The notes under the pieces are model-generated. The model ran no database searches, was not told the DNA's origin, and was given only the letters and a program-made list of their open reading frames with translations. 64,000 nt of DNA from Actinoplanes palleronii (lineage in GTDB: Bacteria > Actinomycetota > Actinomycetes > Mycobacteriales > Micromonosporaceae), in the NCBI RefSeq assembly GCF_016862315.1, contig NZ_BOMS01000046.1:1-64000 (forward strand). The letters run 5' to 3'. Made by a program: the position numbers and the translations under genes. Shown piece after piece: positions 33,519 through 40,756 of this stretch. The stretch's first letter is position 1. Each line of letters starts with the position of its first letter.

Positions 33519-33548
33519 CAAAAAACGGCCGCCTCGACGAGGCGGCCG
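33519..33548 (-). terminator. Attenuator terminator upstream of trpD
   Basis: On the minus strand, GGCCGCCTCGTCGAGGCGGCC (arms of 10 bp at 33527-33547) is followed by GTTTTTTGTG. The left arm GGCCGCC can instead pair with GGCGGCC at 33568-33574, just after the leader stop, giving an antiterminator. This is the standard layout of a translation-coupled attenuator. Confidence 0.85.
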
Positions 33549-33574
33549 GTGGGGATGGTTCGACAGGTGGCCGC

Positions 33575-33598
33575 CTAGCAGGCGCGCCACCACAGCAT
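33575..33598 (-). CDS. trpL: trp leader peptide MLWWRAC
   Basis: A seven-codon frame ATG-CTG-TGG-TGG-CGC-GCC-TGC then TAG, 102 bp before trpD. Two adjacent Trp codons in such a short peptide, next to alternative hairpins, mark it as the sensing element of the attenuator: ribosome stalling at low Trp-tRNA should favour the antiterminator. The region upstream to 33663 carries the trpD promoter and that of the divergent permease. Confidence 0.82.
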   Translation of the reverse strand: MLWWRAC

Positions 33599-33693
33599 CG
33601 AACACGAGATCACGACACGGACCCTAACAAATCGACCTCTGTGGATGCGCTGGGCGGCGCGGCGTGATACTCCAGAGCGACAGGGAGGTGCCC

Positions 33694-35082
33694 ATGCGCT
33701 CCGAGATCTTCCGCCGCAAACCCGTCGAGGACATCACCGACGACCACGACACCGGCCTCACCCGCACCCTCGGGCTGTGGCAACTGACCGCGATCGGGGT
33801 CGGCGGCATCATCGGCGCCGGCATCTTCGCCCTCGCCGGCGCGGTCGCCCACGAGACCGCCGGACCCGCCGTACTCATCTCGTTCCTGATCGCCGGGATC
33901 GCCTCCGCCGCCGCCGCGCTCTCCTACGCCGAGTTCGCCGGCATGATCCCCAAAGCCGGGTCCGCCTACACGTACGGCTACGCCGTGCTCGGCGAACTCG
34001 CCGGCTGGTTCATCGGCTGGGACCTGCTCCTGGAATACACCGCGATCGTCGCCGTCGTGGCCATCGGCATCTCCGGCTACTTCAGCTTCCTGGTCGGTGA
34101 ACTCGGCGCCGACCTGCCCGCCTGGATGCTCGGCGCGCCCGGCACCGGCGACGGCCACGTCGTCGACCTGTTCGCCGTGGTGCTCTGCCTGCTGATCGCG
34201 TACCTGCTCAACCGCGGCATCCGCTCCGCCGCCCGGTTCGAGACCGCCGTCGTCGGCATCAAGATCCTCGTGGTGCTGCTGGTCGTGGTCGTCGGCATGT
34301 TCCACCTCAACACCGCCAACTACACGCCGTACTTCCCGTTCGGCGTCAGCGGCGCGATCACCGGCGCCGCCACCGTCTTCTTCGCCGTCTTCGGCTACGA
34401 CGCGATGTCCACCGCCGCCGAGGAATCCGCCGACTCCCGCCGCCACATGCCCAAAGCCATCCTCTACAGCCTGGCCATCTCCATGGTCCTCTACGTGCTG
34501 GCCACCCTGGTCCTGACCGGCATGCAGAACTACCGCGACATCGACCCGGAGAGCGGCTTCTCCACCGCGTTCGCCTCGGTCGGGCTCAACGGCCTCGCCG
34601 ACGTCATCGCGGTCGGCGCCATCATCGGCATCCTCACCGTCATGTTCACCTTCATGCTCGGCGTCACCCGCGTCTGGTACGCCATGAGCCGCGACGGCCT
34701 GCTCCCCGCCTGGTTCGCCCACCTGCACCCCACCCGCCGCGTCCCCAGCCGCGTCACCTGGATCGTCGGCGTCGCCTCCGCCCTGATCGCCGGCTTCCTG
34801 CCGATCCGCGAAGCCGCCGAACTCACCAACATCGGCATCCTGCTCGCCTTCGTCGTCGTCTGCATCGCCGTGATCGTGCTGCGCTACCGCCGCCCCGACC
34901 TGCCCCGCACCTTCCGCCTGCCACTGATGCCGGTCATCCCCGCCGTCGGCGTCGTCTTCTCCCTCTGGCTGATCACCTTCCTGGACCCGATCACCTGGCT
35001 GCGCTTCGCCATCTGGTTCCTGCTCGGCCTGATCATCTACTTCACCTACAGCCGCAAACACTCCGCGCTCAACAACCGCTGA
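33694..35082 (+). CDS. APC family amino-acid permease
   Basis: 462 residues from ATG 33694 with GGGAGGT upstream. About 12 membrane segments; the first holds the substrate-binding loop IGVGGIIGAGIFALAG, followed by the EFAGMIPKAGSAYTYGYA signature and the second conserved segment FFAVFGYDAMSTAAEES. It resembles cationic amino-acid transporters of the CAT/YfnA type and should import amino acids with protons. It is divergent from trpD across the leader region, which raises the possibility of shared control by amino-acid supply. Confidence 0.93.
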   Translation: MRSEIFRRKPVEDITDDHDTGLTRTLGLWQLTAIGVGGIIGAGIFALAGAVAHETAGPAVLISFLIAGIASAAAALSYAEFAGMIPKAGSAYTYGYAVLGELAGWFIGWDLLLEYTAIVAVVAIGISGYFSFLVGELGADLPAWMLGAPGTGDGHVVDLFAVVLCLLIAYLLNRGIRSAARFETAVVGIKILVVLLVVVVGMFHLNTANYTPYFPFGVSGAITGAATVFFAVFGYDAMSTAAEESADSRRHMPKAILYSLAISMVLYVLATLVLTGMQNYRDIDPESGFSTAFASVGLNGLADVIAVGAIIGILTVMFTFMLGVTRVWYAMSRDGLLPAWFAHLHPTRRVPSRVTWIVGVASALIAGFLPIREAAELTNIGILLAFVVVCIAVIVLRYRRPDLPRTFRLPLMPVIPAVGVVFSLWLITFLDPITWLRFAIWFLLGLIIYFTYSRKHSALNNR

Positions 35083-35108
35083 CCCCCCAGACCGCTTCCA
35101 CTCACCGT

Positions 35109-35125
35109 CACCCCTTTCTTGTACG
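35109..35125 (+). repeat. Weak copy of the 17-bp motif ending in GTACG
   Basis: CACCCCTTTCTTGTACG, 27 bp after the permease stop. It differs from the other copies at several positions. The rest of 35083-35318 shows no gene or clear promoter. Confidence 0.35.
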
Positions 35126-35318
35126 CCGGGAAGCGCCCCGTCTCCACGTCCCCGGCCCGGAAGTCGATGCGCTGATGCGCGAACGCGCCGGGCGCTCGAT
35201 CGGGCCGGGAACCTGTCCGGGATCGACAGGCCTGCGGCTCCGGGTCGTGATGTGCCAGCATGTGAAACCAAAGCGTCCACAATGGCTGATCCTGGCCGGC
35301 AGTACCGAAGGAGACTTC

Positions 35319-35834
35319 GTGTCGTCAGTTCACGCGTGGCCTGTCCCCGAATCCCACTCCCGCAGGACTCCCCGGTGGCTGGCGCTCGTCGCCACGCTCG
35401 TCGCCGTCGTGGCCACCCTGACCATTCCGTCGCCGGCCGCGGCCGGCACATCGTACTTTCCGACCATCAAGATAACGACCGGTAGTGGCCAGGGTGTGAA
35501 CATCAAGGCTGGCGTCTACGTCTACGACTACGACGAATTCGCGTGGACCAAGACGTACGCGACGTCCTTCGGGTCGCAGAATCACCGGGTCGACTTCGCG
35601 TTGGTGAAGAACGGCATTCGATCCGTGAGTTACTACCACCCCAATGTCGGCACCGGCACCTGGGAGGACTGCCTCGGAGGCACGAACACCAACTGCCCGG
35701 GTACCCAGTCAGGAGCTCCGGCCTACCTGCAGGTCACGGTGAGCAATCTGAGCACCGGCACCTGTCGCACGGCGTACCTGTCCAGCGCCGCGATGAACAC
35801 CACCAAGCAGTGGGGCACCCCCAGCTCCTGTTGA
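35319..35834 (+). CDS. Small secreted protein of unknown function
   Basis: 171 residues from GTG 35319, with GAAGGAG upstream. The signal peptide follows a basic stretch (SHSRRTPRWLALVATLV) and would be cut near SPAAAGTSYFP. The mature part of about 125 residues is rich in Tyr, Thr, Gly and Asn, with probable beta strands (GVYVYDYDEFAWTKTYATSF) and four cysteines in the second half (EDCLGGTNTNCPG, TGTCRTAYL, SSC), consistent with two disulphides. I do not recognise a family. It stands alone with its own promoter region. Confidence 0.7.
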   Translation: MSSVHAWPVPESHSRRTPRWLALVATLVAVVATLTIPSPAAAGTSYFPTIKITTGSGQGVNIKAGVYVYDYDEFAWTKTYATSFGSQNHRVDFALVKNGIRSVSYYHPNVGTGTWEDCLGGTNTNCPGTQSGAPAYLQVTVSNLSTGTCRTAYLSSAAMNTTKQWGTPSSC

Positions 35835-36104
35835 GCGAAGCGACCGGCGGCCGGTGCGGGCCAGACGAACCGCACCGGCCATCACCACGCCCCGGTCGAG
35901 GGTGTCGTCGGCACCGACCACCAGCGAGATGTTGATCACCTGGGCGTAGCCGGGACCGGCCGTCCAGCCCACCCCTGCCGCGTCATCCGGATCACCGCCG
36001 GACACCCGCACCGACACGCCGGTCGCCGGGGCCGTCCACCGCTCCACCGGGTACGGGATCACCGGCACCACCACCGCGCACCCCAGCACCCACACCCGCC
36101 ACAT
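35709..36104 (-). CDS. Doubtful secreted protein, overlapping the end of the previous gene
   Basis: A minus-strand frame from ATG 36104 starts with a signal-like sequence (MWRVWVLGCAVVVPVIP) and a plausible mature part (GVSVRVSGGDPDDAAGV, VINISLVVGADDTLDRG). Its last 40 codons lie antisense to the secreted-protein gene and look like shadow coding. It may be a truncated gene remnant rather than a working gene. If it is not a gene, 35835-36185 is empty. Confidence 0.3.
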   Translation of the reverse strand: MWRVWVLGCAVVVPVIPYPVERWTAPATGVSVRVSGGDPDDAAGVGWTAGPGYAQVINISLVVGADDTLDRGVVMAGAVRLARTGRRSLRSTGAGGAPLLGGVHRGAGQVRRATGAGAQIAHRDLQVGRSS

Positions 36105-36189
36105 CGTCCACACCCCCGGCCACCAGCGACACCCGCGAATGTCATCGGCGCCGCGCCATCCCGGTTGTGCCCCCAGCACAGCGGCGGTT

Positions 36190-36338
36190 AGGTTGTGGGG
36201 GCCATCTGCGGCGTCGTGAGGGAAACCGGTGAAAGTCCGGTGCGGTCGCGCCACTGTGAACTGCCCCCGCAGGGGACAGTGAGTCAGGACGCTCACGCGA
36301 CCGCAGCCTGTTGATCGGGACGCGTCATCCCGTAGGAG
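36190..36338 (+). promoter_or_regulatory. Cobalamin (B12) riboswitch
   Basis: The conserved adenosylcobalamin core is present: GAAACCGGTGAAAGTCCGGT, then GCGGTCGCGCCACTGTGA, a variable hairpin and AGTCAGGACGCTCACGCG. It lies directly before cbtB, whose GTAGGAGG ribosome binding site follows at 36332-36339. Bound B12 should shut off the cobalt transporter genes. Confidence 0.93.
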
Positions 36339-36350
36339 GTTGATTCCGCC

Positions 36351-36554
36351 ATGCCCAAGGCTGATTCCGTCAAGCCGCTCGTCATCCCCGCGATCTCCAC
36401 GCGCCTGCTGCTCACCGCCGCCGGTGTCGTCATCCTGCTGCTCGCCCTCGCCTACCTGGTCGCCTTCGACCAGGGCGCCCTCTCGCGCAGCGGCATGTAC
36501 ATGCACGAGCTCATGCACGACGGCCGACACCTGCTGGGCGTCCCGTGTCACTGA
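36351..36554 (+). CDS. cbtB: Cobalt transporter subunit CbtB
   Basis: 67 residues from ATG 36351. One membrane segment (LLLTAAGVVILLLALAYLVAF) is followed by a His-rich tail MHELMHDGRHLLGVPCH, the typical CbtB metal-binding end. It works with CbtA in cobalt uptake for B12 synthesis. It is the first gene under the cobalamin riboswitch and overlaps cbtA by 10 bp. Confidence 0.93.
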   Translation: MPKADSVKPLVIPAISTRLLLTAAGVVILLLALAYLVAFDQGALSRSGMYMHELMHDGRHLLGVPCH

Positions 36555-37318
36555 CCGCCGACCGGAAACCGACGTTCGGCCGGATCCTGATCGCCGGCAT
36601 CCTGGCCGGGCTCATCGCCGGGCTGCTCGCCGGCACGTTCGCGTTCTTCGCCGGTGAACCCCGCGTCGACGCGGCCATCGCGATCGAGGAACAGAACGCG
36701 CTCGCCCACGGCGAGTCCGGCGGCGAAGAACTCGTCAGCCGCGACACCCAGAAGCACGTCGGCCTGCCCCTGGCCACCGGCCTGTACGGGATGGCCGTCG
36801 GCGGCTTCCTCGCCGTCGCCTACACCCTGCTGCGCCACCGCCTGCGCACCGGCAGCGACACCCGCGCCGCCCTCGGCCTCGCCGGCGCCGGCCTGCTCGG
36901 CATCGTCATCGTGCCGTTCCTGAAATACCCGCCGAACCCACCCGCGGTCGGCGACCCCGCCACCATCGACCAGCGGACCCTCAGCTACCTCGCCGTGCTC
37001 GCGCTCGGCCTGGTCGCGGTCTGGGCCGGCGTCGTCGCCGCCCGCACCCAGACCCACGAGTGGCGCCGCGCCACCGCCGGCCTGGCCGGCTTCCTGGTCG
37101 TGGTCACCGTCGCCTACCTGCTGCTGCCCACCATCGACGAGGTGCCCGCCACCTTCCCTGCCGTGCTGCTGTGGAAGTTCCGGCTCGCCTCGCTCGGCAC
37201 CCAGGTCGTGCTCTGGAGCGTCCTCGGTCTCGCGTTCGCCGGGCTGCTCAACCGGCTCGCGACCCGCAGCGCCAACCCGGCGGCGGCCCCGGCCGCCGTG
37301 GCGACCGCCGACGCCTGA
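36545..37318 (+). CDS. cbtA: Cobalt transporter subunit CbtA
   Basis: 257 residues from GTG 36545. Five to six membrane segments, starting FGRILIAGILAGLIAGLLAG, with conserved polar sites VSRDTQKHVGLPLATGLYG and PFLKYPPNPPAVGDPATI that match CbtA. It forms the permease of the CbtAB cobalt uptake system. Translation is coupled to cbtB. A strong terminator follows the stop after 13 bp. Confidence 0.93.
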   Translation: MSLTADRKPTFGRILIAGILAGLIAGLLAGTFAFFAGEPRVDAAIAIEEQNALAHGESGGEELVSRDTQKHVGLPLATGLYGMAVGGFLAVAYTLLRHRLRTGSDTRAALGLAGAGLLGIVIVPFLKYPPNPPAVGDPATIDQRTLSYLAVLALGLVAVWAGVVAARTQTHEWRRATAGLAGFLVVVTVAYLLLPTIDEVPATFPAVLLWKFRLASLGTQVVLWSVLGLAFAGLLNRLATRSANPAAAPAAVATADA

Positions 37319-37331
37319 CCCGCACCACCAG

Positions 37332-37364
37332 AACGCCGCGCGAGCACCTCGCGCGGCGTTTTTT
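37332..37364 (+). terminator. Intrinsic terminator after cbtA
   Basis: A 13-bp perfect stem (AACGCCGCGCGAG, CAC loop, complement to 37360) runs directly into a T-tract (GTTTTTTCTT). It closes the riboswitch-cbtBA unit. Confidence 0.9.
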
Positions 37365-37383
37365 CTTGTCCTAGGCTGACCCG

Positions 37384-37854
37384 ATGGCGCAGTTCAGCGG
37401 ACTCGACGACCTGCTCGGCCACGTCGAGCTCGGCACCAGCGACTGGCACCTCGTCGACCAGCAGCGGATCACCGCGTTCGCCGAGGTGACCGGCGACCAC
37501 CAGTGGATCCACGTCGACCCGGAACGCGCCCGCACCGACGGCCCGTTCGGCACCACGATCGCGCACGGCGCGCTGACCCTGTCGCTGTGCATGACGTTCC
37601 TGACCGAGGTCGTGCACGTCGACACCGTGACGTTCGTGGTCAACGGCGGCTTCGACCGGGTCCGCTTCCACACCCCGGTGCGCTGCGGGTCACGGCTGCG
37701 CGGCAAGGTCCGGCTGCTCGAGTCCCGGCGGCTGACCGGCGGCGCCCGGCTGATCCTGCGCACCACCGCCGAGATCGAGGGCGAGAAACGCCCGGCGTGC
37801 GTGGCCGATCAGATCCTGGCCCTCTACGAGCCCACCGCCCCGACCGAGGCGTAA
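37384..37854 (+). CDS. MaoC family dehydratase (enoyl-CoA hydratase-like)
   Basis: 156 residues from ATG 37384. The hot-dog fold hydratase motif is FAEVTGDHQWIHVDPERA, with catalytic Asp and His, then GPFGTTIAHGALTLSLC. It fits the R-specific enoyl-CoA hydratase/NodN-like branch, which hydrates or dehydrates acyl-CoA thioesters. It stands alone between the cbtA terminator and a family A palindrome that begins 5 bp after its stop. Confidence 0.9.
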   Translation: MAQFSGLDDLLGHVELGTSDWHLVDQQRITAFAEVTGDHQWIHVDPERARTDGPFGTTIAHGALTLSLCMTFLTEVVHVDTVTFVVNGGFDRVRFHTPVRCGSRLRGKVRLLESRRLTGGARLILRTTAEIEGEKRPACVADQILALYEPTAPTEA

Positions 37855-37859
37855 CCCAG

Positions 37860-37926
37860 GGTCCCGGGCTGGCTCTCAGGGGTGCCTCGACAGCGCTGAC
37901 ACACCCCTGAGAGCCAGCCCGGGACC
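37860..37926. repeat. Dispersed palindrome family A, copy 4 (25-bp perfect arms)
   Basis: Arms 37860-37884 and 37902-37926 pair perfectly (inner part CTGGCTCTCAGGGGTG with CACCCCTGAGAGCCAG). Compared with copy 1, three arm bases differ on both sides in a compensating way. It lies just after the MaoC gene. Confidence 0.85.
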
Positions 37927-37943
37927 GCAACCCGAAAAGTGGG

Positions 37944-38025
37944 CTGGTCGGCGAAGCCGTCCTTTTGGTGGTTGGTGCGGCTTGCCGCACTGCGCGTAGG
38001 TCATCCTAGGAAGATAGGAAATGAC
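37944..38025 (+). repeat. Dispersed repeat family B, copy 1
   Basis: About 80 bp: TGGTCGGCGAAGCCGTCC, the palindrome GTGCGGCTTGCCGCAC, then TCCTAGGAAGATAGGAAATG. The second copy is at 44932-44999. This copy ends next to the stop of the convergent ECF sigma gene. Confidence 0.75.
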
Positions 38026-38026
38026 C

Positions 38027-39229
38027 TCACGGTCGCAGGCGGGCCGCGCGGGACTCCAGGTAGCGGCGCTCGGCCAGGCTCGCGGTGGCTTTCGCGGCAC
38101 GACGGAAATTTTCGTACGCCGCAGCCGGCTCCCCCGCCTTCTCCAGCAGATGCGCCCGCACCGACGCCAGCCGGTGATGCCCGCGCACCCGCTCGTCGGC
38201 GTCCAACCCGGCCAGCAACGCCAGCCCCTCCCCCGGCCCGGCCACCTCGGCCAGCGCGATCGCCCGGTTCAACGTCACCATCGGGTTCGGCGCGATCCGC
38301 TCCAGGATCAGGTACAGCGCGTACACCTGCCGCCAGTCGGTCTCCCCCGCCGTCGCCGCGTCCGCGTGGGTGGCCGCGATCGCCGCCTGCAACTGGTACG
38401 GCCCCAGCACCGGCGCGCCCAGCGACACCCGGGCCAGCGCCAGCCCCTCCTCGATCAGCTCCCGGTCCCACACCGACCGGTCCTGCTCGTCCAGCGGCAC
38501 CAGGTCACCGCCCGGCGTGGTCCGCGCCGCCCGCCGCGCATGGGTGAGCAGCATCAACGCCAGCAGCCCGGCCACCTCACCGTCCTGCGGCAGCTGCGCC
38601 CGGACCAGCCGGGCCAGCCGGATCGCCTCCCACGCCAGCTCGACCCGGTGCAACGACGAACCCGACGACGCCGTGTACCCCTCGTTGAAGATCAGGTAGA
38701 GCACGTGCAGGACCACCCGCAGCCGCTCCTCGAACGCCGCGCCGTCCGGCAACCGGAACACGCTGCCGGCCGCCCGGATCCGCTGCTTCGCCCGGGAGAT
38801 CCGCGCCGCCATCGTCGCCTCCGGCACCAGGAACGCCCGGGCGATCTCCGCGGTGGTCAGCCCGCCGACCGCCCGCAACGTCAGCGCCGTCTGCGACGCC
38901 GCGGTCAGCGCCGGATGACAGCACAGGAACAGCAGCACCAGGGTGTCGTCGGTGTCCGGCACGTCCGGCGCCGGCTCGGCCACCGTCTCGCGCTCACGCC
39001 GGGCGTGCTCACTGCGCACGTGATCGATCAGCCGCCGCGACGCGACGGTCATCAGCCAGCCGCGCGGATTGTCCGGCACACCGTCGGCCGGCCACTGCAC
39101 CGAGGCCGCGAGCCCGGCCTCCTGCACCGCGTCCTCACACCCCTCGAACTGCCCGTGCCGGCGCACCAGCGCGCCGAGGACCTGCGGCATCAGCCGACGC
39201 AGCAGGTCCTCGACAGCCGGGCCGCTCAC
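38027..39229 (-). CDS. ECF42-type RNA polymerase sigma factor with C-terminal extension
   Basis: 400 residues from GTG 39229. Residues 1-75 are region 2 (MPQVLGALVRRHGQFEGCED, NPRGWLMTVASRRLIDHVR), residues 110-170 region 4 (LRAVGGLTTAEIARAFLVPE, MAARISRAKQRIR). The remaining 230 residues form a helical repeat-like extension (LYLIFNEGYTASSG, DWRQVYALYLILERIAPNP, NRAIALAEVAGP), typical of ECF42 factors, where it replaces an anti-sigma factor. The gene overlaps the DGPF gene by GTGA, the hallmark partner of this group. The controlled genes are unknown. Confidence 0.92.
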   Translation of the reverse strand: MSGPAVEDLLRRLMPQVLGALVRRHGQFEGCEDAVQEAGLAASVQWPADGVPDNPRGWLMTVASRRLIDHVRSEHARRERETVAEPAPDVPDTDDTLVLLFLCCHPALTAASQTALTLRAVGGLTTAEIARAFLVPEATMAARISRAKQRIRAAGSVFRLPDGAAFEERLRVVLHVLYLIFNEGYTASSGSSLHRVELAWEAIRLARLVRAQLPQDGEVAGLLALMLLTHARRAARTTPGGDLVPLDEQDRSVWDRELIEEGLALARVSLGAPVLGPYQLQAAIAATHADAATAGETDWRQVYALYLILERIAPNPMVTLNRAIALAEVAGPGEGLALLAGLDADERVRGHHRLASVRAHLLEKAGEPAAAYENFRRAAKATASLAERRYLESRAARLRP

Positions 39230-39597
39230 GCCTCGAGAACCCCGTCGGCGAACATCACCTGCCGCACCTCCACCCCGAGCCCCTCGATCGCCGCGTCCGG
39301 GATCTGCGCCGCCAGCTCGATCGCCCGCGCCCGGTCCGCGCAGTCGATGAGGTAGAACCCGCCCAGGTACTCCTTCGCCTCCAGGAACGGCCCGTCGGAC
39401 ACCACCGGCTGCCCGTTGCGCACCGACACCACCACCGCCTGCGACGGATCCACCAGCGCCTGCGTGGTGATCAGCTCGCCGGACTCCTTCAGCCCCTCGA
39501 TGAACCGGCCGTGCCCGTCACCGATCGCCGCCATCTCCTCCTCGGTCAGCGACTCCAGCACGGCCGGGTTGATGTGCATGCTGATCAGGAACTTCAT
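39226..39597 (-). CDS. YCII-related DGPF-domain protein
   Basis: 123 residues from ATG 39597. The diagnostic motif is VSDGPFLEAKEYLGGFYLID, preceded by DPSQAVVVSVRNG. Such proteins accompany ECF42 sigma factors almost always, but their biochemical role is not established. It is the first gene of the pair and lies 11 bp downstream of the ArsR-type regulator gene, so all three may be transcribed together. Confidence 0.92.
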   Translation of the reverse strand: MKFLISMHINPAVLESLTEEEMAAIGDGHGRFIEGLKESGELITTQALVDPSQAVVVSVRNGQPVVSDGPFLEAKEYLGGFYLIDCADRARAIELAAQIPDAAIEGLGVEVRQVMFADGVLEA

Positions 39598-39608
39598 CGT
39601 CGTACCCC

Positions 39609-40697
39609 TCAGATCTTTGTCGGCCCGGACAGGGCCGCTCGCCTGGTGGTCGGAGCGGCCGCGCCCACCTTGACATCCTCGCCCGGAATTTCTCGACCGG
39701 CGTTTTCGGTCAGGGCCACGCCCAGCGGCGTCAGTTCGTAGCGGACGGCGCGGCCCAGCCGGGTGCGGGTGACCAGGCCGGCGTCGCGCAGCACCGCCAG
39801 ATGGCTGCCGACCGTGCCCAGGCTCAGGCTCAGCTGCGCGACCAGCTGCGACGTCGTCGCCGGCACCGCCAGGGCCCGCAACACGTCCGCGCGACGCTCA
39901 CCGACCAGCCGGCTCAGGGCCGCGTCACCCGGGGCCCGCGCCGCCGGACCGAACAGGTCCGCGACACCCCGGGCCGGATAAACCAGAGCGTACGGCCATG
40001 GCGGCTCCACGTAGTTGATCAACGTGCCGAAGACCGTCGGCATCAGCAGCAGACCCTGGCCCGCCGGGCGCAGCCGCTCCCACTCGGTCCGTGACCCGGT
40101 GCGCACCTCGATCGTCCCGGCCTCACCGTCGGCACGCCACCGCACCCGCCGGTCGAGATCGGACAACGCGGCCGCCCAGCCGTCCCGCGCCAACTGCCCT
40201 GAGCGGTGCGCCACATCGCGCTCCAGCACCGCCCGCAACCGTGGCCAGTCCGGCTCCACCAGAACCCGCCAGCTCGCCTCCAGTGCGTCGGCGAGCTGGG
40301 CCACCACGTCCGGGGCGTCCAGGATCCGCTGCACGTGGTGGGCCGGCGGCCGCATCCCCGCCAGGTTGCGGGCCAGCTCCAGCCGGGCCCGGGGCAACGC
40401 CGTGGCCCGCACCACGGCCAGCTCGGCGGTGATGTCGGCACCGGGGCCCGACGGCGGCGGATGGATGAAGTCGGCGTTGTAGGCGCCCCGGCGGAACAAC
40501 GCCGTCAACGCCCCGACGGCGGGGACCTGGGCGCGCAGCTGCTCGTACCGCGGGGCGACCCGCTCCGTCCACGGCCGCAACGGGCCGGCCGGCTGCACAC
40601 CGGCGGCGACCCGCAACGCCTGCACCGCCTCACCCAGCGGCGAGATCGCGAACCGGGTCCGCGCCACGTCGACCGGGCCCACCTCGATGGCCAGCAT
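39609..40697 (-). CDS. ArsR-type winged-helix regulator with long N-terminal domain (DUF5937-like)
   Basis: 362 residues from ATG 40697. The first 240 residues form an uncharacterised helical domain (FAISPLGEAVQALRVAAG, PRARLELARNLAGM). The C-terminal 110 residues carry the winged helix: VGERRADVLRALAVPATTSQ, LSLGTVGSHLAVLRDAGLV and TRTRLGRAVRYELTPLGVAL. It is divergent from an MFS exporter gene, which it probably represses; CCCACGTGGG at 40726-40735 between them is a candidate operator. Confidence 0.88.
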   Translation of the reverse strand: MLAIEVGPVDVARTRFAISPLGEAVQALRVAAGVQPAGPLRPWTERVAPRYEQLRAQVPAVGALTALFRRGAYNADFIHPPPSGPGADITAELAVVRATALPRARLELARNLAGMRPPAHHVQRILDAPDVVAQLADALEASWRVLVEPDWPRLRAVLERDVAHRSGQLARDGWAAALSDLDRRVRWRADGEAGTIEVRTGSRTEWERLRPAGQGLLLMPTVFGTLINYVEPPWPYALVYPARGVADLFGPAARAPGDAALSRLVGERRADVLRALAVPATTSQLVAQLSLSLGTVGSHLAVLRDAGLVTRTRLGRAVRYELTPLGVALTENAGREIPGEDVKVGAAAPTTRRAALSGPTKI

Positions 40698-40756
40698 GTT
40701 TAGCCTCCACGCGAAAGCTTAGCCACCCACGTGGGATGGCCGGGAGGCTGGCCGCC

